64,000 nt of DNA, from the NCBI GenBank assembly GCA_964547985.1, contig CAZJPV010000005.1, forward strand, positions 1-64,000. The letters run 5' to 3'. Source of the stretch: JAPLJU01 sp964547985 (GTDB taxonomy: Bacteria; Desulfobacterota; Syntrophia; Syntrophales; UBA2192). Under the pieces are notes generated by a model. The model saw only the letters and a list, made by a program, of their open reading frames with translations. It did no database searches and had not been told where the DNA came from. Positions 51,253-59,839 of this stretch are shown in pieces; position 1 is the stretch's first letter, and every line of letters starts with the position of its first letter. The position numbers were made by a program, and so were the translations under genes.

Positions 51253-52467
51253 TTATTTCTTCCCTTCCATGATCGAACGGAGCGCGGCCGAGGAGGCGTG
51301 AACCGCCGACTCCGTCACATGCGCTGGTGTCATGATGTGGCCGTAGGACTCGAATAAACGTGTGACTCGACCTTCCGTCGCCAGTGTGGGGACGGCGTAA
51401 CCCCGGGGCAGGGCGGGGATGGTCGGCTGCAGATTGCCGTTGAGAATGACCATGTCGAACTTCCAGATCTCGCGTGTCTGTGTCAGGGTGTCCTCGAATT
51501 TCACGGCGATGCCGTCACTGCCGGGCAGGGGATAGATGAGAGAAGGCCGCCCCCGGACAGCCCGTACACCTTTTCCTTCGATAGCGCGGATTGCGTACCC
51601 GTAGTAATCCCGACCGACGGTACGAAGGTCCGTGTAGAGAATGACGCAGTCGATGGCAGGGTTTCTGCGCCTGACCCACTGGGCCTGCTTGAGGGCATGC
51701 ATGCAACAAACAGCCGAACAGTGGGGCAGGAACTTCAGGTCGCGGGCACCGGCGCACTGGATGAATGCGATATTCCGGGGCACGGCCTTGTTTGAGTGCC
51801 TGAGGATGGTTCCCCTGTTTTCGCCCGCCTCAGCCTTCCAGGCCTCGAATTCAAGCGAGGTCATGATGTCCGGGTGGGTCCCCCAACCATACTCCTTCAG
51901 GGGTTCGAGGCTCACCTCGGAGAATCCCGCAGACCATATGACTTCGTCAACCGGGACCTGGAACCGCGCTTCTTCTCGATCGAAGTCGATGGCCTTCGTG
52001 GGGCACACATCCGCGCAGGAGCGACAGTCTCCGCAGCGATCCCGGTCGATGATGTAGAACGGAGGATAAGCGTGCTCCCAGATCGGCCGGGCGGCCCCCC
52101 GCGGACAGGCGTCTTTGCAGCGGCCGCAAAAGATGCATAGCTCGGGGTCGATCACTGGTGCTAATTTCAAGATGACGGCTTGGAAGACGTGATGGTTTTT
52201 TTCCAGTGATTCCACTCTTGCGAGCGTGTGAACAAAAATGGAGGGGTTTTCCTTGCAGCGGCGGATCTCCGCCCAGAGGGTGCAAAAAGCGCAGTGGTCC
52301 GTTGGATAGTACTTGTCAAGTCTTGCCACAATCCCTCCAAGGTCGAATCCGTTATCGACGAGATGGACGTGTTGACCTGCAGCAGCTAAATCAAGGGCTG
52401 CCGAGATACCGGAGATACCGCCGCCCATGACGAGAATCGTTCTCTTTTTCGTTTCCGTTTTTTGCAT
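51253..52467 (-). CDS. hdrA: Second HdrA-like flavoprotein (QmoA/short HdrA type)
   Basis: 404 residues, the length of QmoA-type short HdrA. It has the FAD motif VMGGGISGISAALDLAAAG at the N-terminus, a D-K-YYPTDHCAFCTLWAEIRRC region, two inserted 4Fe-4S motifs (CIFCGRCKDACPRGA, CGDCRSCADVCPTKAID) and the HdrA signature FIQCAGARDLKFLPHCSAVCC. It lacks the N-terminal Cys domain and the C-terminal ferredoxins of its neighbour, so the two probably form one HdrAA' heterodimer. No aprAB or QmoC gene is present. Confidence 0.9.
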   Translation of the reverse strand: MQKTETKKRTILVMGGGISGISAALDLAAAGQHVHLVDNGFDLGGIVARLDKYYPTDHCAFCTLWAEIRRCKENPSIFVHTLARVESLEKNHHVFQAVILKLAPVIDPELCIFCGRCKDACPRGAARPIWEHAYPPFYIIDRDRCGDCRSCADVCPTKAIDFDREEARFQVPVDEVIWSAGFSEVSLEPLKEYGWGTHPDIMTSLEFEAWKAEAGENRGTILRHSNKAVPRNIAFIQCAGARDLKFLPHCSAVCCMHALKQAQWVRRRNPAIDCVILYTDLRTVGRDYYGYAIRAIEGKGVRAVRGRPSLIYPLPGSDGIAVKFEDTLTQTREIWKFDMVILNGNLQPTIPALPRGYAVPTLATEGRVTRLFESYGHIMTPAHVTESAVHASSAALRSIMEGKK

Positions 52468-52519
52468 ATCCTTAAATTTGGATCCGATACCCTGAACCTT
52501 TGACCCTGTCCCCTTTTCT

Positions 52520-53221
52520 TTATTCTTCCTCGTCTTCCTTGATCAACCCGTAATGCTCCCCCAGCTTCCTCACGCGCCCCTCGAGCCAGTCCATAAAGCC
52601 CTCGTCGCGCCCGTGACGGCGCCCATCTTCCTCCTCGAGGCGCATGGCGACGCGCTTCTCGGGGGGAGGCATCCTTTTGACCTTCTCGTAGACCGTGACG
52701 ATGGACTTGGGCTTCGTGGGGCATCGCCTCTCGCAGGCATTGCAGCCCGTGCAGGGGCCCTCGAGGACCACGGGGTATTTGTCCTTCTCGAGCACGATAG
52801 CGTCGTAGCGGCAGGCATCGTAACAACGGGTGCAGTCTTCCTGACCCGTCCAGGCGAGGCAGGTATTGCGGTTGATGAGGGCATTGCCGATGTCGACCTC
52901 ATCGCGGGAGATCTTTGCGATGGCCCCCGTCGGACATTCCTTGATGCAGGCCATGCAGAAGATGCACTTCTTGTGCTCGAGGATAGGGGTGCCGAAGCAG
53001 GTGATCCCGCCGGCGAGTCCCGCCGGGTGGATGGCGTCGACAGGGCAGACATCCACGCATCGGTAGCAGCGGGCGCAGGTTGCGAGAAAGGATTTTTCCT
53101 CGAGGGATCCTGGCGGGCGCGGGATCTCTCTGGCCCCGCTGACCTTAAAGAGGCCGAACAGGAGGGTCGAGACGGCTCCGCTGACGAGAAGATGGATCGT
53201 GTCCCTTCGTGAAAAGTCCAT
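52520..53221 (-). CDS. Tat-exported NapG-like polyferredoxin
   Basis: 233 residues. Twin-arginine leader (DFSRRDTIHLLVSGAVSTLL), then four 4Fe-4S motifs of NapG/MauM type (CARCYRCVDVCPVDAIHP, CIFCMACIKECPTGAIA, CTRCYDACRYDA, CTGCNACERRCPTKPKS). Charged C-terminal tail (DEGFMDWLEGRVRKLGEHYG). It probably docks on the NapH-like membrane protein of this block on the periplasmic side. The AOR gene stop is 150 bases upstream with a hairpin between. Confidence 0.9.
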   Translation of the reverse strand: MDFSRRDTIHLLVSGAVSTLLFGLFKVSGAREIPRPPGSLEEKSFLATCARCYRCVDVCPVDAIHPAGLAGGITCFGTPILEHKKCIFCMACIKECPTGAIAKISRDEVDIGNALINRNTCLAWTGQEDCTRCYDACRYDAIVLEKDKYPVVLEGPCTGCNACERRCPTKPKSIVTVYEKVKRMPPPEKRVAMRLEEEDGRRHGRDEGFMDWLEGRVRKLGEHYGLIKEDEEE

Positions 53222-53324
53222 GAGTGCAGGTATCCCCTGATCGTTCCAGGTTCCGTATCAACGACCCCTCTCCCCCTCGGTTACGGACCGATGTGAGCAT
53301 ACAAAAAGAACCCATAAAATGCAA

Positions 53325-53350
53325 GGGCGGGTGAAAAGAATCACCCGCCC
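53325..53350 (-). terminator. Hairpin between AOR and NapG-like genes
   Basis: GGGCGGGTGA (53325-53334) and TCACCCGCCC (53341-53350) form a perfect 10-bp stem with a 6-nt loop just after the AOR stop. On the minus strand it is not followed immediately by a U-run, so it may terminate weakly, stabilise the AOR mRNA end, or set relative expression of the two halves of the block. Confidence 0.65.
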
Positions 53351-53370
53351 CTACATAAAGCATCCAACGG

Positions 53371-55197
53371 TTAGAGGTTGTGTTTCTTCCTGGCCGCGTT
53401 GACGTCGGCAATCAGGTAATCGAGACCGCAGGCCTTGAGGGTGGCCTCCGTCGGGATGCCCTTGGCGTCCCAGCCGAAGAATCCGTATGTGTCGGCTTCC
53501 ATCTTCTTCTGATCTTCGTCGGTGAAGACGGCGTTCTTTTTTGGTCCTGCGGGCAGCTTCTCCGCGTACATGCGTTTCGGCAGCCGGTCATCCTTGGAGC
53601 TGACGCCCTCGCGGACGTTGAAGACGCGCTCTGCTGTGATGATCCGCTTGGCCGTCGTCCAGTAGTCCTCCGGTTTCATGGCCCAGCCGCACAGCGGGTT
53701 GAGCATGTCGGTGACGATCTTGTCCGAACCGGCGCCCCAGACGAGAATCGAGGTAAAGGTGCACATGCAGAGCGAGTCGGCCATCGCCGTCATGGCCAGT
53801 GCCTTGGAGCCCTGTCCTTCGTGGTGATCGCCGCCGTTCGTGCCCATCGTGTAGCTGTAGGCACGGATCTTGTCGCCCCGCGGATCGTGGGCCGCCAGTT
53901 CCCGGCCCTTTACGACGTTGGCATAGGCCTCGGAGCCCTTGCCGATCTGTTTGGACATCTTGGCCACGCCCTGGGCCATGAACTTTCCAGCCTTGCCTTC
54001 CTTGTGGGCGATCCTGCGTATCATCTCCATGTAGGTGTCGCCGTCACCCCACTTGGGTTTCAGGCCGTCGAGGTCCGCAGGCTTCAGGGCACCCTTCTCT
54101 AAAGCTTCTGTCACGAAGGCCAGGGTGCCTCCCGTGGAGATGTTGTCGAGACCGTAGGCGTCGCAGGCCTCGATGAGGGCGATCATCTGGCCGAAGTCCT
54201 TCATGCCCAGGTTGGAACCCATGAGCCCGCCGGACTCATACTCGGGTCCCTCGGCGACGAGACCCTTGTACTTCCCGTCGCGAAGGACGCCCAGCTTCAG
54301 ACAGTGGGTCGGGCAGTTGGTGCAGGCCGCGTGGCGCTTCCAGAATCTCCGGGCCGCTTCCTCGCCACCGATATTGACGATGTCGGGGTACCAGGTGGTC
54401 TGGAAGTTCTTCGTGATGAGCGAGCCGTGGAGGAAGTGCTTGAGTTCCAGGAGGCCGCCCGTTCCCCAGCGCTTGATGCCTTCCCAGGCTTCTTTCTGTA
54501 CGTTGGTTGTCTTGGCGGTTCTAGCGGCTGTGAGGAAATTCGCGCTGTCCACGACGGGGACGGCGTACTTGGTGCCCCGCACGGCGAAGCCTTTCAACTT
54601 CTTGTTTCCGAACACCGGGCCGACGTTGCTGCGCGACGCGGCGCGGTAACGCTCGACGATGATGTTGGCCTGAAGCGCCCCGTTCTCGCCGGCCGGGCCG
54701 ATGACAGCCGTCCGGATGAGAGGATCCTTCATGTCACTGATCATCATCGCATGGGCTTCTTCGGTGGTCTTGCCCCACATCTTCGAGGCGTCCTTGAACT
54801 CTACCTTGTCGTTGACGACGGAAAACCACACGGGCTTCTTTGCGCGGCCCTTGATGTAGATGCCGTCCCAGCCGGCCCACTTGATCTCTCCCGCGAGGTG
54901 GGCTCCCGTCTCAGCGTGGCTCAAAAGACCCGTGAGGGGGTTCTTGTTGACGAAGCATGTCCTGTAAGAGACGGACATGGTCCCGGACAGGGGCCCCGGC
55001 CCCACGAAGACGAAGGCGTCCTCATCTAAGGGATTCTTGCCGGCCTTGTATTCCGTCACGGCGTAGTAGGCGCCCAAGCCTCTTCCACCGATGTACTGCT
55101 GGAGAATTTCTTCGGAAACCGGCCGTGTCTTGTAGGTCAGTGTGCTGAGGTCGATTTCCAGTACCTTTCCGAAATTTCCGCCTTTGGGTGCTGCCAT
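53371..55197 (-). CDS. aor: Tungsten aldehyde:ferredoxin oxidoreductase (AOR family)
   Basis: 608 residues from ATG 55197, eight bases after GGGGAGGTG; ATG 55206 is in frame but lacks this spacing. N-terminal pterin domain (FGKVLEIDLSTLTYKTRPV, YIGGRGLGAYYAV, GPGPLSGTMSVSYRTCF), cluster motif CTNCPTHCLKLG with a later Cys in DSLCMCTF, catalytic-type EGPEYESGGLMGSN and the GDHHEGQGS His motif. Tungstopterin is expected. No Tat signal of its own, but the preceding gene encodes a Tat Fe-S protein and both could be exported as a pair, as in periplasmic AOR-like complexes. Substrate may be an aldehyde or an acid. Confidence 0.93.
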   Translation of the reverse strand: MAAPKGGNFGKVLEIDLSTLTYKTRPVSEEILQQYIGGRGLGAYYAVTEYKAGKNPLDEDAFVFVGPGPLSGTMSVSYRTCFVNKNPLTGLLSHAETGAHLAGEIKWAGWDGIYIKGRAKKPVWFSVVNDKVEFKDASKMWGKTTEEAHAMMISDMKDPLIRTAVIGPAGENGALQANIIVERYRAASRSNVGPVFGNKKLKGFAVRGTKYAVPVVDSANFLTAARTAKTTNVQKEAWEGIKRWGTGGLLELKHFLHGSLITKNFQTTWYPDIVNIGGEEAARRFWKRHAACTNCPTHCLKLGVLRDGKYKGLVAEGPEYESGGLMGSNLGMKDFGQMIALIEACDAYGLDNISTGGTLAFVTEALEKGALKPADLDGLKPKWGDGDTYMEMIRRIAHKEGKAGKFMAQGVAKMSKQIGKGSEAYANVVKGRELAAHDPRGDKIRAYSYTMGTNGGDHHEGQGSKALAMTAMADSLCMCTFTSILVWGAGSDKIVTDMLNPLCGWAMKPEDYWTTAKRIITAERVFNVREGVSSKDDRLPKRMYAEKLPAGPKKNAVFTDEDQKKMEADTYGFFGWDAKGIPTEATLKACGLDYLIADVNAARKKHNL

Positions 55198-55202
55198 AGT
55201 GA

Positions 55203-55949
55203 TCACCTCCCCTTCTTGGTCTTCACAGAAACGACCCGCTTACCTTCAACGTTCGGGTAGAACAGGAGGTTTGCGAGATCCTTACCCGCCTCTTCCGGCG
55301 TCACAGAACGGTAAGCCATGTTCACGCCGATTCCCACCGGTCGGCCCATGAGGCAGGGCCCCTGGGGGTTTCCGGCTTGATCGTGGCAGGCCTTGACGCA
55401 TTGTGGGTCACCGCCGCACAGGTCGCAGATGAGGGGCTGACCCGTGTCGGGGTTTCCACGGATGTACTTGGCCGGGCAGGCCTCCTGACACTTCATGCAC
55501 TTGGCGCCCAGACAGATTTTCTCGTTGAGCACAATGCCGTTGGTCTTGGCATCACGGGTAATAGATTTGGGTGTGGTCGGGCAGGCCGCGATGCACGGGG
55601 CATCGTCGCACTGCCAGCAGATGACCGGTAAGTCGATCATATCCTTGTGCTTGTAAACCCAGACCCGGGACATCGCGGGCCGGGCGGTTCCGGTGTGGAA
55701 CAGCGAGCAGGCCAGCTCGCAGCTCCGGCAGCCCGTGCAGTTCTGGCGCTCGGCGAAGAGGTACTTCTGCGCGTAGGGTGCGGTGCCCGCAACAGCCTGG
55801 ACCGAGTACTGGGCCTCGGCCTTCTTCGGTACCATACCACCGACAGCAGTCAACACGATGGCACCTCCCGCCGCTGTAGCAGTTCCCCTCAGAAAGTCAC
55901 GACGAGTCGTTTCCTTCTGGAGGACATCAGGCAGTTTCTTTTCGTCCAT
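55203..55949 (-). CDS. Tat-exported 4Fe-4S ferredoxin subunit of AOR
   Basis: 248 residues. Twin-arginine leader (TTRRDFLRGTATAAGGAIVL), then four 4Fe-4S motifs of DmsB/HybA type (CTGCRSCELACS, CQCDDAPCIAACP-like here CWQCDDAPCIAACPTTPKS, CLGAKCMKCQEACP, CDLCGGDPQCVKACH). It ends five bases before the AOR start. It should receive electrons from AOR and may carry the AOR across the membrane. Confidence 0.93.
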   Translation of the reverse strand: MDEKKLPDVLQKETTRRDFLRGTATAAGGAIVLTAVGGMVPKKAEAQYSVQAVAGTAPYAQKYLFAERQNCTGCRSCELACSLFHTGTARPAMSRVWVYKHKDMIDLPVICWQCDDAPCIAACPTTPKSITRDAKTNGIVLNEKICLGAKCMKCQEACPAKYIRGNPDTGQPLICDLCGGDPQCVKACHDQAGNPQGPCLMGRPVGIGVNMAYRSVTPEEAGKDLANLLFYPNVEGKRVVSVKTKKGR

Positions 55950-56078
55950 GTCTAACCTCCCTTATATTTGCCTCGAGTTAAGGACTTGGAAACTCAATGA
56001 AGAGTATAGGGTACACCTCCTTTCATGCGTTTTGTTTCCTCCTGTTTTCTCATTTCACGGTCGACCCGGCGGAGCGGG

Positions 56079-56570
56079 TTACTTCATCTTGCTGGTGTAA
56101 ACGTAGTCGTTCGACTTCTGGGCCTCGTGGCACTTGATGCACTCATCAATCTTGCCCTCCTGTTCGACCTTACCGCTGGTTTTGTACTGGGCCCAGAACC
56201 AGTCACCGCCCTTGGGGTTGTAACCCTTCACCTTGTACATGACGTCGATGAACTTGAGCTTTTTGTTTTTGTCGAAATTATCCTGCACGATCATAGAGCC
56301 GTCGGCGAACTTGCCCTTCTTGGCCTTGATGGAATCGAAGGCCGTCTGGTTGACGTAGGCCGTCAGAAAAGCGCCGTGCGGTTCCGGTCCCTTGTACTGG
56401 GCCTCGGTACCGGGCCACATCTTCCAGCTCTGATAATTATTTTTCTGGACGAAGTTCCAGACAGCCGTGCCGTCGGCCGCCGGACCCTTCTTTGCCTGGG
56501 CGAAAAGGATGCCCGACAGGGCAAGGGTGACGGTGAGCACGATGGCGAGAAGGAGCCATTCTTTTTTCAT
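56079..56570 (-). CDS. Cytochrome P460 family protein
   Basis: 163 residues with a signal peptide (EWLLLAIVLTVTLALSGILFAQA). The P460 fold is suggested by WKMWPGTEAQYKGPEPHGAFLTAYVN and FADGSMIVQDNFDKNKKLKFIDVMYKVKGYN, and the single haem site is CIKCH near the C-terminus. P460 proteins oxidise hydroxylamine or bind NO through a Lys cross-linked haem; a Lys before the CxxCH is present but a cross-link cannot be judged. It precedes the Tat Fe-S/AOR pair by 129 bases on the same strand. ATG 56570 has AAAGGAG upstream. Confidence 0.85.
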   Translation of the reverse strand: MKKEWLLLAIVLTVTLALSGILFAQAKKGPAADGTAVWNFVQKNNYQSWKMWPGTEAQYKGPEPHGAFLTAYVNQTAFDSIKAKKGKFADGSMIVQDNFDKNKKLKFIDVMYKVKGYNPKGGDWFWAQYKTSGKVEQEGKIDECIKCHEAQKSNDYVYTSKMK

Positions 56571-57104
56571 ATCAGTCTCCTTTCGAAATACACGCGGTCA
56601 CCCGGAAAAGGGGAATAGACCGTATCTGGCGAATCATACGGATGAAGGGAAGCACATTCGCTGAGGATAGCGGATGGGGACGTGAAGTGGCGGCTCGCAG
56701 CCGGTGGAGTGGGTCAATGTCGCAATCATCCGGGATCCCTTCGCGAAGGCCTGTGATACCTCATTTAACGTCGCGCATTGCTCGACAGACGCGATTGTAA
56801 CCGGCATGGTGCGTTCCCCGGTGGATGGTCTCTGATTGCCCGGACCCTCCTTTATCCTCCAGGACTACAAGTACTGAAAGAAAATCGACCGGGAAGCTGA
56901 GAGAAGTCGCTGCGCCTTTGGTCTCTCTTTTTTATAAAATATATGATGATCTAATATATGAAGTCAAATCAAATTTCTCCAAAAGTAAAATTAAATCAAT
57001 TAGTTATGTCATGTTTGACATAACAGGGTTTTCCGTGCAAAATTAAACGGGTGATTTACTGGGTCTATCCTGCATACCGATTCCACTGGGAAAAAGGAGA
57101 GCAC
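56571..57104. other. Divergent promoter region with palindromic operator
   Basis: 534 bases between the P460 and ModE-like genes. AT-rich part 56930-57050 holds the palindrome 57003-57024. Should contain both divergent promoters. No gene or RNA seen. Confidence 0.5.
57003..57024 (+). promoter_or_regulatory. Perfect palindrome, putative ModE/TunR-type operator
   Basis: GTTATGTCA (57003-57011) and TGACATAAC (57016-57024) are exact inverted repeats with a 4-bp spacer, about 80 bases before the ModE-like start. The symmetry and adjacency suggest the binding site of that regulator. The family knows both molybdate- and tungstate-responsive members. Confidence 0.7.
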
Positions 57105-57422
57105 ATGGAAATCAAGTATAAGATTTGGCTGGAGAGGAACGGCCGCGTGATCTTTGGGCCCGGTCGATTCGAACTGCTGGAGGCTGTCGAGGAATGCCAG
57201 AGTCTGAGCGCGGCGGCGAAGAAGCTGAAGATGTCCTACCGGGCCGCCTGGGGACGCCTCAGGGCCTCGGAGGACAGGCTGGGCATTCCTCTGGTTGAAC
57301 TGACCGGCAACCGCCAGGGGATGCGCCTGACGGAAGAAGGAAAAAAGCTCCATGATTCCTTTCTCGAACTGGAAAAAAAAATAGACAGGTTGCTCGAGGA
57401 ATATCAGGGCCGGCTGACGTGA
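57105..57422 (+). CDS. ModE-family HTH regulator without ligand domain
   Basis: 105 residues from ATG 57105, with AAAGGAG upstream; the TTG/GTG-type leader starting at 57051 is improbable. The single LysR/ModE-type winged HTH is clear: FGPGRFELLEAVEECQSLSAAAKKLKMSYRAAWGRLRASEDRLGIPLVEL, followed by the R(x)GMRLTEEGKKLHDSFLELEKKID helix. It has no molybdate-binding (TOBE) domain. Divergent from the tungsten AOR operon and next to a palindrome, so a molybdate/tungstate-related regulator, perhaps with a separate sensor, is likely. Confidence 0.88.
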   Translation: MEIKYKIWLERNGRVIFGPGRFELLEAVEECQSLSAAAKKLKMSYRAAWGRLRASEDRLGIPLVELTGNRQGMRLTEEGKKLHDSFLELEKKIDRLLEEYQGRLT

Positions 57423-57541
57423 TAAAGAAGCGTAAGGCGCGCCTTCGCGTATCCACCAGGGGAACGTCATGACACGCATGCTTTCCCCTGCGTCCGTTCT
57501 GTGGTATAAAAGGTCAACGTTTTCTCTGCTTGAGGCTCGAC

Positions 57542-58933
57542 TTGGAAAAAGGGAGTAAGCATTCCGCCGCCGAAGGAAAAAACGCGATCTGGTCCTTCTT
57601 TGCATCCGTCAGGCTCACCATTGTCCTGCTCATCGTCATTGCCGTCTCCTCGATTTTGGGAACGATCATTCCCCAGCAGGAAGAGGCGCAGAGGATCATG
57701 CGTGAGCTGCCCCCCGGGCTCGTCTCTACCCTCCAGTCCCTTCAGCTCTTCGACATGTACCACTCCGTGTGGTTCCTTCTGATGATGGCCCTTCTGGCCG
57801 TGAATCTCACCGTTTGTTCCGTGAACCGCTTCCCCCGCACATGGAAAATTTTTCAGGCCGCCCGATCCGGGGGTGCGGTACGCCGGTTTGAGGGGGATAC
57901 CGCTGACCGGGTTTTCACGGCCGGGGGAACGCCCGTACAGGTCGCTGAAGGGCTGGAGAGGATCATCCGCAGGAAATTCGGGAAGGTTCGCCGCGTGGAA
58001 GAAAGAGGCGTGATCACGCTCCACGGCGAGAAAGGGGTCTTCTCCTATTTTGGCGTCTATGTGGTCCATTTCAGTATCCTCGTCGTCCTTGCAGGGGCTA
58101 TTTTCGGTTCTCTTTCGGGATTCGACGGGTACGTCAACATCCCCGAAGGGGGGACCATCGACACGGTGAAGCTCAGGGGCGGACAGGGAACGAAGAAACT
58201 CGACTTTGCCGTCCGCTGTGATCGTTTCACGGTGGAGTTTTATGACAACGGCATGCCGAGGGAGTTCCGCTCTGATCTCTCTTTTCTGAGGGACGGGAAG
58301 GTTGTCCAGGAGGGACCCCTGCGGGTCAACCACCCCATCGAGTTCGGGGGGATCCGGTTTTACCAGGCCAGTTACGGAAACCAGCCCGGGACCGCTCTAC
58401 TGACCGTCCAGGACGGTAGGGGCGCGAAGAAGCTTCTGAAAATCTCGGCGGGGGATCAATTCGAACTTCCCGGCAGGAAGGCAACCGTTTCGGTGCTCCG
58501 CATCGAGGAGAACCTCATGAACATGGGTCCCGCCGTGAAGGTGGGCGTCGTGTCGGAAGAAGGCGGTACCGCCTTCTGGGTCTTCAGGCATATCCGTGAG
58601 ATCGAGGAGGCCAACCCCGGGATCACGAAACAGGTGCCGCAATTCAATCCCGGTCTCTTCAAGCCCTATCTTTTTTCACTGGGAGGTATTGAAAGCGCCT
58701 ACTTCACCGGGCTTCAGGTGAACACCGATCCGAGTGTCCCCATTGTGGCGGCGGGGGCGTTCCTCATGGTGGCCGGTTTTATGATCGTCTTTTTATTCTC
58801 CCACCGGCGGATATGGGTCCGCCTCGAGGAGAAGGACGGCAAGAGCAGAATCAGTATTGCCGGCCGGTGCAACCGGGACCCGGTCGGCCTTTCCCGCGAC
58901 ATGGACGCCATTGCGGCGGGTGAACGGAAGTAG
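57542..58933 (+). CDS. resB: ResB/Ccs1 cytochrome c biogenesis protein
   Basis: 463 residues from TTG 57542, with GAGG six bases upstream; TTG 57530 is in frame. Three N-terminal and one C-terminal transmembrane helices (SVRLTIVLLIVIAVSSILGTIIPQ, SVWFLLMMALLAVNLTVCSVNR, YFGVYVVHFSILVVLAGAIFGSL, GAFLMVAGFMIVFLFSH) flank a large periplasmic ResB domain (DFAVRCDRFTVEFYDNGMPREFRSDLSFL). It acts with CcsA to deliver haem to apocytochromes (system II), which the many CxxCH proteins here need. Confidence 0.93.
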   Translation: MEKGSKHSAAEGKNAIWSFFASVRLTIVLLIVIAVSSILGTIIPQQEEAQRIMRELPPGLVSTLQSLQLFDMYHSVWFLLMMALLAVNLTVCSVNRFPRTWKIFQAARSGGAVRRFEGDTADRVFTAGGTPVQVAEGLERIIRRKFGKVRRVEERGVITLHGEKGVFSYFGVYVVHFSILVVLAGAIFGSLSGFDGYVNIPEGGTIDTVKLRGGQGTKKLDFAVRCDRFTVEFYDNGMPREFRSDLSFLRDGKVVQEGPLRVNHPIEFGGIRFYQASYGNQPGTALLTVQDGRGAKKLLKISAGDQFELPGRKATVSVLRIEENLMNMGPAVKVGVVSEEGGTAFWVFRHIREIEEANPGITKQVPQFNPGLFKPYLFSLGGIESAYFTGLQVNTDPSVPIVAAGAFLMVAGFMIVFLFSHRRIWVRLEEKDGKSRISIAGRCNRDPVGLSRDMDAIAAGERK

Positions 58934-58965
58934 CTCACGTTGTTCCGTCAGGGGTCGAACTTTTC

Positions 58966-59814
58966 ATGAATACTGTAATCCTCAACTGGGTCACCTTCGT
59001 CTATTTCGGCGCGGCCGTCTTTTATTTCATCCACATGCTCCGCGAAGGCGAGTTCTGGGGAAAGGCCGCGACCGTCACGGCCTTCGCCGGAATCGCAGCC
59101 CAGACGATTGCCCTGGTCGTCCGCTGGGTGGAGTCCTACAGGATGGGCATCGGGCATATCCCCCTTTCGAATCTCTATGAATCGCTCATCTTCTTTGCCT
59201 GGGCGGTCATGCTCCTGTACCTGATCATGGAGTGGAGAATCAAAAACAGGAGCGCGGGTACTTTTGTAACCCCCTTTGCGTTTTTGCTCATGTCCTATGC
59301 ATCGATATCGCCGAACATCAGCGGGCAGATTCTGCCGCTGATACCGGCGCTACAGAGCAACTGGTTGACGAGCCACGTGATCACCTGTTTCATGGGGTAT
59401 GCATCCTTCGCCATCGCCGCCGGCCTGGGCTTCATGTATCTCGTCAAAGGCGATGACGGCGCGCCGCAGAAGGACCCGGCACCATTTTCCCGCCGTTACC
59501 TGCCTGCCAGAGATGCGCTCGATGAACTCATTTATCAGTGCGCGAGCCTGGGATTTATTTTCCTGACGCTCGGCATCATTACAGGAGCCGTCTGGGCTCA
59601 CTACGCGTGGGGACGATACTGGGGGTGGGACCCGAAGGAAACGTGGTCGCTCATCACCTGGCTCGTCTATGCGGCCATGCTCCATTCCCGCTATGTTCGC
59701 GGGTGGCGGGGAAAACAAATGGCTGTCATGGCCCTTGTGGGGCTTGCCTGCGTGCTTGTTACCTATCTCGGCGTGAATTATCTGCCGGGCCTGCACAGTT
59801 ACATCCAATCTTAG
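58966..59814 (+). CDS. ccsA: CcsA/ResC cytochrome c assembly protein
   Basis: 282 residues with about eight transmembrane helices. The haem-handling WWD signature WAHYAWGRYWGWDPKETWSLITWLVY (about 211-236) is intact, with flanking His residues in LYAAMLHSRY and VITCFMGYASF regions. It starts at ATG 58966, 32 bases after resB. ResB and CcsA form the system II haem-ligation complex. Confidence 0.95.
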   Translation: MNTVILNWVTFVYFGAAVFYFIHMLREGEFWGKAATVTAFAGIAAQTIALVVRWVESYRMGIGHIPLSNLYESLIFFAWAVMLLYLIMEWRIKNRSAGTFVTPFAFLLMSYASISPNISGQILPLIPALQSNWLTSHVITCFMGYASFAIAAGLGFMYLVKGDDGAPQKDPAPFSRRYLPARDALDELIYQCASLGFIFLTLGIITGAVWAHYAWGRYWGWDPKETWSLITWLVYAAMLHSRYVRGWRGKQMAVMALVGLACVLVTYLGVNYLPGLHSYIQS

Positions 59815-59839
59815 AACGGAGTCATCGGTCGTACGAAAA

